From: Atriophallophorus winterbourni
Lineage: Eukaryota; Platyhelminthes; Trematoda; Plagiorchiida; Microphallidae
Assembly: GCA_013407085.1 (NCBI GenBank)
Contig: JACCGJ010008482.1
Location: 1 to 64,000, forward strand
Length of the DNA: 64,000 bases
Direction of reading: 5' to 3'
Shown here: positions 50,852-58,633 of the stretch, piece after piece
Position numbering within the stretch: position 1 is the stretch's first letter
Layout: each line of letters begins with the position of its first letter
The notes under the pieces: model-generated
The model's input: the letters and a program-made list of their open reading frames with translations, nothing else
Database searches by the model: none
Told to the model about the DNA's origin: nothing
Position numbers and translations under genes: made by a program

Positions 50852-51217
50852 CTACAGTACACGATTCGACATTGTGTAAGACAAATACGATCAGGTGCAT
50901 ATATACAAATGCTCAGTGTTTAACTAACAAATTAGCTGAACTATGTGAGCTTTGTGATAGACTTACACCCGATTTGGTTGCAGTTACAGAGACTTGGTTC
51001 CAGCCCTGCATGACTGATGCTGAGCTTTTGATTCCGAAAATGTCACTACTTCGTCGCGATCGTGATGGAAAATCCGGTGGTGGAGTTGCAGTCTACTATC
51101 ACGACGGTTTAGCGCAGTGTAACGTCATCGATCATCCTGACCTTAGCCTACCTGATACGATGTGGTGTTCAGTAAAACTAGTCAATGGAGATGAATGTAC
51201 GATCAGCATCATTGTAC
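50815..51217 (+). CDS. LINE B ORF2, N-terminal endonuclease part (interrupted)
   Basis: The -1 frame entered at 50,815 is open to the LINE A insertion. It reads NTIRCIYTNAQCLTNKLAEL (catalytic Asn), LVAVTETWF (catalytic Glu) and SGGGVAVYYHDGL, then TMWCSVKLVNGDECTISII. There is no ATG before the catalytic residues; the first in frame is near 51,009. Homology stops at about 51,217. The frame runs on by chance into the LINE A 5' region and ends at 51,561, giving a chimeric ORF. The rest of the protein is at 56,043-58,506. Confidence 0.8.
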
Positions 51218-51684
51218 TGTATGTATTGAACGGACGTATATTTCGGCGCTCCTACGATTTTGAATCTACTTCACTCCCGGTTTGTCGTATCTGGATATTT
51301 TATACCTTTTCGGATTCCTCTCATAACAAGCATTGTGAACACAATATTCTTGGAGAGAAACACGCAATTTCTAAAGAAATTCATCTTTACCTTCTGAACC
51401 AAACTGAACGCACGCGTGCAAGTTTGAGTAAACTACGGAATATTCGACTGATTTTACGACTGTTCGAAAGAGCTCGAACTTCTACTTCGCTTGTCACCTT
51501 GGACCACAAAATCGGATCCAATTTTGAGGAGCTACGCGGCTTTTTACCCACACTACACTAGGCGCGATTTTTCACTCACCTAGTTCGTTTCATCCGCTAC
51601 GAAACCCGTCTACACATCATACGGACCTACACGAACACACCCACTTACCCGAACCATCGATCGATAATTTTTCGCTCCGGTGCC
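51218..51684 (+). promoter_or_regulatory. LINE A 5' untranslated region
   Basis: Sequence between the LINE B break and the ORF1 start codon. Its last part (ATCGATCGATAA near 51,657-51,668) resembles the end of the LINE B 5' region (ACCGATCGATAA near 49,436), as expected for related elements. It should hold the internal promoter used by LINEs; no specific motif is identified. Confidence 0.55.
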
Positions 51685-53013
51685 ATGACCTCAAAAACGA
51701 AGCCCATTGACAGCGGTCACGTGTGCAAACTTTGTCGAAAGGCCGTAAGCCGCAAAGCCCGACAGGCTAATTGTTTTGTTTGTCGTGAGAAGGTTCATAT
51801 GAAGTGCGATGCTACTTTGACCGTCGATGCCCTTACTGTTATCAATGCAGACGAAATTCCAGGAGTTTGCTACATCTGTCAGACATGCAGATCTCAATCC
51901 AGAAATTTTACGAAGACAACTGTGAGCACACAGACCGACGCGGATACGAAAATTTTATGTTTAGAGAGTAGTGTACAAAGAATCGAAGGTCTGCTAAACG
52001 AGCTACTGATTGGTAAACTCGGATCTAGAGCAGATTGTGAACATCATGTCTCTTCCGCGGTTATAGAAAGGCAGCAAACCGAAAAAGATGATGGCCAACC
52101 TGTACACAAGCGCCCACATAATTCGAAACACTTTTCTGACGCGAACTCCTCTGTCACTAAAACGGTTACGAAGACCAAGATGCTTGCTCATCGGGTGGTT
52201 CCGCTCAAACAATCGGTTTTAACACCTAATGTTGCCGCCCCAAAGATCGCAAAAAATCTCTCTGTAATCTGTACCAACATACAGGAGTCCAGCGAGACAC
52301 TTCTGGTGAATAGACAACGATACGACCTAGAACAATGGTCCAAACTTTTTACGTTGATGGGGTTGGAAACGATAAAACCTTCAGCTGTTACACGTTTGGT
52401 TCGCCACCAAAGCTCCCCACACTCCGGCGAAGCGCGGCTACTAAAAGTAACATTAAACAGTGAGAGAGATATGGAGATTATTCTTTTGAATTCTTACTTG
52501 TTACGTGACATACCTACGTGCAATACTCGAATCTACGCCGATATACCCTGGTGGGAAAGAAAAGGAGGCGGAGACGTTCGTAAGAAAATCAATGAGCGCA
52601 GTCTGATCCTTCTAGGCGTTCCAGAGGCTACCAGTACAACAGAGGCCGCGAAACAACAACAACACGACTATAAACAGTGGTTATACGTTGCAGAAGCGAT
52701 TGGAGCACGCGAAAGTGTTGTCGCAAATACCTTCAGGATACCGAGGTCATCAAACTACAAAGGCGATGGACCACCCCCTTTAAAACTCACTTTCCTAACT
52801 TCTGCTATGACAGCCTTTGTCAGACAAAATTGGAAAATACACAGAAAAAATATACCAAATGAGCTCAGGCTCAGCATACCGAAGGTTGCCTCCGAAACAC
52901 AAGCTGCAGCGACGCCGTGCGAAGACACGGACAGACTGAACTCGGAATTTGTTTCAAAAAACTGCAATGGTCCGGCTCTCAGGGGGTCGGACATACAAAC
53001 ATCATCCGCGTAG
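51685..53013 (+). CDS. LINE A ORF1, PHD-finger RNA-binding protein
   Basis: Intact 442-residue protein. Residues 14-65 hold a PHD-type C4HC3 zinc finger: Cys14, Cys17, Cys30, Cys33, His38, Cys41, Cys62 and Cys65, with a further Cys68. A short coiled coil is likely at about 89-109. Two RRM-like regions follow: about 191-292 (VICTNIQESSE, LLKVTL, ADIPWWERK) and about 303-390 (LILLGVPEA, RIPRSSNYKGDGPPPLK). In LINEs ORF1 proteins bind element RNA and form the RNP; that is family knowledge. The start is the first ATG of the frame and matches LINE B. The frame contains an A AAA AAC slippery site 17 codons before its stop and overlaps the ORF2 frame from 52,863. Confidence 0.88.
   Translation: MTSKTKPIDSGHVCKLCRKAVSRKARQANCFVCREKVHMKCDATLTVDALTVINADEIPGVCYICQTCRSQSRNFTKTTVSTQTDADTKILCLESSVQRIEGLLNELLIGKLGSRADCEHHVSSAVIERQQTEKDDGQPVHKRPHNSKHFSDANSSVTKTVTKTKMLAHRVVPLKQSVLTPNVAAPKIAKNLSVICTNIQESSETLLVNRQRYDLEQWSKLFTLMGLETIKPSAVTRLVRHQSSPHSGEARLLKVTLNSERDMEIILLNSYLLRDIPTCNTRIYADIPWWERKGGGDVRKKINERSLILLGVPEATSTTEAAKQQQHDYKQWLYVAEAIGARESVVANTFRIPRSSNYKGDGPPPLKLTFLTSAMTAFVRQNWKIHRKNIPNELRLSIPKVASETQAAATPCEDTDRLNSEFVSKNCNGPALRGSDIQTSSA
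52956..52992 (+). promoter_or_regulatory. Candidate -1 frameshift signal, LINE A
   Basis: Heptamer A AAA AAC at 52,956-52,962, in register with ORF1 (TCA AAA AAC). After a 7-nt spacer (52,963-52,969), a 9-bp stem pairs 52,970-52,978 (GTCCGGCTC) with 52,984-52,992 (GGGTCGGAC) around a 5-nt loop (52,979-52,983). A one-base backward slip makes 52,962 the first base of the next codon, which is exactly the ORF2 frame. The ORF1 stop is 18 nt beyond the hairpin at 53,011-53,013. Frameshifting is a prediction from layout, not shown. Confidence 0.78.
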
Positions 53014-55820
53014 GCTCGCTACACACGAAAACCACTGTTAAATGCCTATACACAAATGCACAGTGCTTGCGGAACAAAATCGCTGAATTATCCCATTTTA
53101 ACGCTCAGTTTTCTGCTGACATCATTGCTATTACCGAAACATGGTTCTACGATCAGGTGAATGATTGCGAGCTGGCACTTCCCAACATGATCCTACTTCG
53201 ACGAGACCGTTCAAGATCAGGTGGTGGAGTTGCTTTGTATTACAACGAGCGTCTTCAATGCACAGCTGTACCTGACACAACGTTTGAGCTAGAGGACACC
53301 ATGTGGTGTAGCCTTCGCTTGGAAACTGGAGAGAACTGTATACTTGGTGTGATCTACCGCTCGCCCAACTCTTCCGATGCCCACAATGAAACGTTGTTAC
53401 AAATGATGCGCAACGCTGGAAACCTTAGAGGATGCCAATTGTTAATAATGGGTGATTTTAACCTCCCACATCTCTACACCAAAAGTGTGCATACTCAGCA
53501 ATCCCTTGAGTACAAATTCCGTGAGATTATCACTTTCACTCCCCTATACAACCATGTCCGTTCATTCACTCGACAAAGGGGACTCAATGAACCATCAATT
53601 CTAGATCTGGTTTTAACCTCCGAAGCAACAGCAGTGGAGTCAGTGCAGTATCATAGTCCTTTGGGGCTAAGTGACCATCTTGTGTTGTCCTTCGAATTCG
53701 TGTGCAACGCCCGAAGGGCGTCGGGCGACGTTAAGTTCATCAGGAGAGTCGATTACTTCGGCCTTCGCGGTGCCATTACGATTATGGAGGAAAAACATCT
53801 CGATCTTACGAATGCAGATACTCATTGTTCTAGTCTGTTAAGTTATATCGGTACAAAACTAGACGAAAATTCTACCTGTGTTCCCAAAAGGAAATCAAGA
53901 ACATTTTGCTTCAAACTCCGAAGCCGCACTCGGAAGTGGATAGCCATGCGAAATTCCGCATGGGCTGCACATAAAATAACACGAACAGACGCATCTTGGG
54001 AACACTTTCGTAGTTTTCGTAACAAGGTGACGTCCTTAATTCGAGAAGACAAGCAATATCACCATTTTAAGCTGATCGACCAGATGGAACGACATCCTAA
54101 GTTGCTGTACACCATCGTAAACACCGCGACCAAGGTTAAACCAGGTGTATTTCCTATCCAGACAGAGAACGGACTGACTGATAATGTCAAGGATACAGCT
54201 GATGCCCTAATATCATTTTATGCGCAAGTATTTTGTCCAAAGAACGTGTCAACGCTGACGTCTTTGCCGCACCCACTACAAGTCGAATGCCTTAGCAACA
54301 TCGAGGTAAATCCTACGGTTGTGCGAAAGCATCTACGCCGGCTGAACGTTCGCAAATCACCAGGAGAGGATGGAATAACACCCGCTGTTCTGAAGTCATG
54401 CGAGCTGGAGCTTTGTGGCCCACTAAGTGATCTATTCAGGCACTCATTGAATACGGGAACCGTACCAACTCAATGGAAAACCGGTGTTATCACACCAATC
54501 TACAAAGGGGGCAGTCGTTCTGATCCGGCGAATTACCGCCCCGTGACGCTTCTTTCAGCGGTTTCTAAAATTTTGGAACGCCTGGTGTGTGAACGACTTG
54601 TTGAACATCTCGAGAACCATCAGCTAATAACTTTCACACAACACGGATTTAGGAAAACATATTCATGCCTGTCTAACTTACTCACGACTCTAAATGACTG
54701 GACGCAAGCACTAGACCAAGGGGGTTCCGTTCATGCCGGTTACTTAGATATATCTAAAGCATTCGACAGAGTGAATCACTCCTTACTGCTTCAGAAGCTG
54801 CAGAATGTTGGCGTCATCGGAAACCTACTAACATGGTTCACAAGTTACCTGTCTGGACGCAAAGTAAAAGTCAGAATAGATGGTGAAACTTCTCGAACAA
54901 TTGAAGCCACGAGCGGAGTCCCTCAGGGTTCGGTTCTCGGTCCGATACTGTTTCTCTTATTTATAAACGATCTACCGAACTTACTAGCATGTAAGCTTGT
55001 TTTATTCGCAGACGACGTAAAAATCTGGACGAAGGTCAACTCTATCGAGGACTGTCAAGTTCTGCAAGGAGATTTGAATAAACTGCACCAGTGGTCAATC
55101 CAAAACAAACTGCCATTTAATTTCCGCAAGTGCAAAATGTTGCAAGTCGGAAAACCCTTTCCCTTTCCCTATACACTTGGCAGCCACCCGCTTGAATGGA
55201 GTACATCACAAAAAGATCTCGGAATCTTGGTGTCTGGCACTTTGAAGAACAGCCTACAGTGCGAAGCCGTCTACAAGCGTGCGTGCAGCTTGCTAGGTTT
55301 ACTGAAACGCATTTTCGGACGTTTCCCACCACACTCACTCGTGAAATTACTAAACACTTACATACATCCTGTCGTTGACTACGCTGTACAAGCTTGGACG
55401 CCATGGATGGAAAAAAACATCTCGCTCCTCGAACGAATTTATCACAAGGCAACCAAAACGGTTACCGGATTGAATAATTTACCCTTTGAGCAGCGACTGA
55501 CCAGACTTGGACTGTGCACCCTCGAGCGCAGACGTATCCTACACGACCTCACTCTGACATATCGAATCATCTACGCGAAATCCCACCCTCTCAAACACCT
55601 CTTCAAGTTTCGTTCCGTTGTCCCCACACGCAGCCACCCTTTGACCCTTCAAATCCCACACTCACGATTGAATTGTCGTCGTCACTTCTTCGCTGTTCGT
55701 GTATGCTTCCTGTGGAATAGCTTGCCGATAGATATTGTTACCTCATCGAACGAGCACATCTTTAAACAAAGGTTACGAAACCTTATGTTGAGAACTACTG
55801 CGTTGGCCCCTACCTATTGA
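52962..55820 (+). CDS. LINE A ORF2, endonuclease-reverse transcriptase
   Basis: Open from a TGA at 52,860 to the stop at 55,818-55,820; 952 residues counted from the proposed slip point. The apurinic-type endonuclease comprises KCLYTNAQ (Asn), IITIT-like IAITETWF (Glu), LIMGDFNLPH (Asp, Asn) and LGLSDHLVLSF (Asp, His), at about 53,037-53,690. The reverse transcriptase includes RKSPGEDGITP, TPIYKGGSRSDPANYRP, YLDISKAFDRVNH (first catalytic Asp), SGVPQGSVLGP and VLFADDVKIW (catalytic Asp pair near 55,011). The C-terminus has RRHFFAVRVCFLWNSLP. The protein nicks target DNA and reverse-transcribes the element RNA at the nick. No ATG occurs in frame before 53,187, which lies after the first two catalytic residues, so expression as an ORF1 fusion by -1 frameshift is favoured over independent initiation. 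Confidence 0.9.
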   Translation: MQWSGSQGVGHTNIIRVGSLHTKTTVKCLYTNAQCLRNKIAELSHFNAQFSADIIAITETWFYDQVNDCELALPNMILLRRDRSRSGGGVALYYNERLQCTAVPDTTFELEDTMWCSLRLETGENCILGVIYRSPNSSDAHNETLLQMMRNAGNLRGCQLLIMGDFNLPHLYTKSVHTQQSLEYKFREIITFTPLYNHVRSFTRQRGLNEPSILDLVLTSEATAVESVQYHSPLGLSDHLVLSFEFVCNARRASGDVKFIRRVDYFGLRGAITIMEEKHLDLTNADTHCSSLLSYIGTKLDENSTCVPKRKSRTFCFKLRSRTRKWIAMRNSAWAAHKITRTDASWEHFRSFRNKVTSLIREDKQYHHFKLIDQMERHPKLLYTIVNTATKVKPGVFPIQTENGLTDNVKDTADALISFYAQVFCPKNVSTLTSLPHPLQVECLSNIEVNPTVVRKHLRRLNVRKSPGEDGITPAVLKSCELELCGPLSDLFRHSLNTGTVPTQWKTGVITPIYKGGSRSDPANYRPVTLLSAVSKILERLVCERLVEHLENHQLITFTQHGFRKTYSCLSNLLTTLNDWTQALDQGGSVHAGYLDISKAFDRVNHSLLLQKLQNVGVIGNLLTWFTSYLSGRKVKVRIDGETSRTIEATSGVPQGSVLGPILFLLFINDLPNLLACKLVLFADDVKIWTKVNSIEDCQVLQGDLNKLHQWSIQNKLPFNFRKCKMLQVGKPFPFPYTLGSHPLEWSTSQKDLGILVSGTLKNSLQCEAVYKRACSLLGLLKRIFGRFPPHSLVKLLNTYIHPVVDYAVQAWTPWMEKNISLLERIYHKATKTVTGLNNLPFEQRLTRLGLCTLERRRILHDLTLTYRIIYAKSHPLKHLFKFRSVVPTRSHPLTLQIPHSRLNCRRHFFAVRVCFLWNSLPIDIVTSSNEHIFKQRLRNLMLRTTALAPTY

Positions 55821-56042
55821 TGTCTATAAAATTTTAACGCACGGAACTACCGTCCATCCAAAGATTCTTTTCCCTCAGTCTGTGTTGCCATTGAGGATTA
55901 TTTTTGCTCCACCTATGAAGAACATGGACATGATCATACAAGTAACGATTTTTTTATATATATAATTTTTTATACGTATATCCTATGGTATTGTACAGCA
56001 ATTTGCTTTTTTAACCATAAATCTTGAATCTTGAATCTTGAA
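55821..56042 (+). terminator. LINE A 3' UTR and (AATCTTG)n tail
   Basis: Noncoding 3' end with T-rich and TA-rich stretches (55,949-55,980), finishing in three AATCTTG repeats at 56,020-56,040. Such short repeats mark the priming end of CR1-type elements. LINE B sequence resumes immediately afterwards with CCGCTCGCC. Confidence 0.75.
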
Positions 56043-58506
56043 CCGCTCGCCATCATCCGAAAGCTCATACAATGATAAGCTTATCGAATCATTGCAACAC
56101 ATCACAAGATGCCAGAATATGCAATTGCTAATCATTGGTGATTTTAATCTCCAGCATCTGTTTCCGAGAGGTGAGCACTCCCTGCATTCGTTTGAACATA
56201 AATTCAAGGAGGTTATAGAATTTGCTTCACTACACAATCACGTTAACCAGCCAACTCGCTGGCGGGGTCTTGACCAACCTTCAACCCTTGACCTTGTCTT
56301 AACGCCTGAGGCAACCGCAGTAGAGGGTATACAATACCTGGCACCACTGGGGAAGAGTGATCATGTTGTGCTTTTGTTTGATTATGTATGTAGTGCGGAA
56401 CGATTGTGTGAACAGACGAAAGTCATAAGGAAAATACAATTTGAATCCTTAAATATCAGTCTCCGGGATGCATACACTCATGAGTTTGATTCAATGGATC
56501 CTGGCTCATATTACAATTCGTTTCTAAATTATCTCAATTCGAAGATTTACGAAAACTCGATTTTTGTACCACACAAATGCAGCTATAACAACCAGTTTGT
56601 TATTCGGAGTAGAACGAAGAAATGGTTAGCTGTTGAGCGAGAGTCTTGGGTAACTCATAAGAAGTTTGGTACGGAAGAAACTTGGAAGCGATTCTGTAAG
56701 ATACGGAATAACGTCACGACTCTTGTAAGAGAAGATCGCATGCAATTCCAATGGAACTTGCTTAAGAGAATGGGAAAGAATCCAAAGCTTCTCTACAAGA
56801 TAGTAAATGAACGATCAAAGATCAAACCAGGTGTATTCTCTGTACTAACGCCTCATGGATTGACTCACACTGCCCAAGATACCGCCGACGCTTTAGCAAC
56901 GTATTACTCATTTGTCTTCAATCCCAAGCGTTGTATACCATATCAAGTTTCATCAAGTTCACCACATTTCGAATTATTAAGTGAAATGACTATCAACGAA
57001 TACATGGTCGGGCGGAAACTTTGTCGACTAAACGAAAAGAAGTCCCCTGACGCAGACAAAATTACCCCCACCGTACTTCACAGGTGTCGCGTTGCTTTGA
57101 CTGCTTCTCTCACTCGCATATTCAATCTCAGCTTAAATGAAGGAAAAATACCACCGCAATGGAAAGCAGGGATGATAACTCCTATTTATAAAGGCGGTAG
57201 CCGCTTAGACACAGCGAACTATAGACCGGTAACGTTACTTCCGGTGATCTCCAAATTAATGGAACGCATTGTTACTGCGCGCATAAGAGAACATTTTGAA
57301 AGCCAAAATATTTTGACCGCAGCACAACACGGTTTTCGAAGAGGTCGTTGCTGTTTATCTAAGCTTCTAACAACGTTCGAGGATTGGACCAAGGCACTAG
57401 ACGAAGGTGAGGCTGTACATGCTTGCTACATCGATATTTCCAAAGCTTTCGATAGAGTCAACCATGACATCTTAATTAAAAAGCTCGAATCCTATGGAAT
57501 AACGGGAATATTGCTGAATTGGATAAGGGACTATCTTACTGATAGACACGTCCAAGTTCGCGTTGGCAGCACCTTATCTAGAAAAATAGACGTTACGAGT
57601 GGAGTTCCGCAAGGCTCGGTGCTTGGACCTCTTCTATTCTTGGTGTATATCAACGATATAGTAGAGGATATTGGATGCAACTTGATACTATTTGCCGATG
57701 ATATTAAAATTTGGAAACGTGTCAGGTCTGTTAATGACTGTATGGCATTACAACGGGATCTAAGCATCTTATTTCGTTGGTCCCAGTTAAATGAGTTACC
57801 ATTTAACCCTGCGAAATGTAAAATGCTGCAGCTTGGGAAATCTCTGCACCACACGTATCAGCTTGGCACGCAAGATCTCGTCTGGACCACAGCAGAAAAA
57901 GATCTGGTTATCTGGGTTTCGTTTATCCTGAATCCGGGAGAGCATTGCCGGATGGTGTACAATAAAGCTTGCCGTATCTTGAGTCTTCTCAAAAGAATAT
58001 TCCGGATTTTTACGCCTGAGACCCTACCCCGGGTAATTAACACGTATATACGTCCTGTTATGGAATATTCCATCCAAGCCTGGGCACCATGGCTGAGGAA
58101 GGATTACGAACTACTCGACAGGATTTATCATCGTGCTACAAAGTTGGTCTCCCTGTACAGAAATTTGCCTTTCACAGAGCGAATGTTGAAACTGAACCTA
58201 CAAGATTTTACACAACGGCGGATACGTAGTGACCTTATGTTGACCTTCAAAATCCTGCATTCTGTAAACCATCCCCTTAAACACTTGCTAAAGCCCAATG
58301 ACCTTACTAAAACACGAACACATTCAAAGGCTTTAAGCATTCCGCATTCTCGATTGGATATACGTCGCAATTTTTTCTCCGTAAGAATTTGTTTCACTTG
58401 GAACTACTTGCCTGAAGAAATCATACGATCAGAATCTGTTGAGGTTTTCGCTTCCAAACTCGATGAGTTTATGACGAACCATGTGGTATGCGAATATCCC
58501 TATTGA
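56043..58506 (+). CDS. LINE B ORF2, C-terminal part (endonuclease end and RT)
   Basis: About 820 uninterrupted codons. The endonuclease end carries LLIIGDFNLQH (Asp, Asn), STLDLVLTPEATAVE and LGKSDHVVLLF (Asp, His). The reverse transcriptase has KKSPDADKITP, TPIYKGGSRLDTANYRP, YIDISKAFDRVNHDILIKKL, SGVPQGSVLGP and LILFADDIKIW (57,682-57,714). The C-terminus reads RRNFFSVRICFTWNYLPEE. All RT catalytic residues are present, so RT decay had not begun when LINE A split the gene. With ORF1 frameshifted and ORF2 split, the element is dead. LINE B fragments elsewhere in the window (30,575-31,440; 43,181-43,334) show that the family was active here. Confidence 0.88.
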
Positions 58507-58633
58507 TTTTTGAGATATTTTATATTTTTTTTATTTTTTTTTATATGTTCCATATACCTTGTCATCCTATGGTTATTATGAAGCTTAATGCTTTTTCTAC
58601 CATAAAATTTTCTGAGTTCTGAGTTCTGCGTTC
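58507..58633 (+). terminator. LINE B 3' UTR and (TTCTGAG)n tail
   Basis: T-rich 3' UTR with the CTTGTCATCCTATGGTTATT segment also found at 43,273, ending in two full TTCTGAG units and one variant (TTCTGCG). Confidence 0.75.

Larger units (their letters stand above)
49275..51217 (+). mobile_element. CR1-like LINE B, 5' half
   Basis: Contains a probable 5' UTR (49,275-49,496), a broken ORF1 (49,497-50,851), a conserved frameshift signal (50,809-50,845) and the first third of ORF2. It ends inside the endonuclease just where LINE A begins; the missing continuation (RSPSSES...) resumes at 56,043. The two halves are therefore read as one element split by LINE A. Confidence 0.8.
51218..56042 (+). 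mobile_element. CR1-like LINE A, full length and apparently intact
   Basis: About 4.8 kb: a 5' UTR of some 465 bp, ORF1 (51,685-53,013), overlapping ORF2 (to 55,820) and a 220-bp 3' UTR ending in three copies of AATCTTG (56,020-56,040). It lies inside the endonuclease region of LINE B. Both ORFs are uninterrupted and all endonuclease and RT catalytic motifs are visible, so this copy is young and may be competent. CR1-type elements often end in short tandem repeats rather than poly(A), which fits. No clear target duplication is visible, though the exact borders are uncertain by a few bases. Confidence 0.88.
56043..58633 (+). mobile_element. CR1-like LINE B, 3' half
   Basis: Continues the element interrupted at 51,217: the RSPSSES segment follows the VIY-like position reached at the break. 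It runs to a 3' tail of TTCTGAG repeats at 58,610-58,633. The tail sequence differs from that of LINE A, and protein similarity to A is roughly half to two thirds, so B is a separate, older family. Confidence 0.82.
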
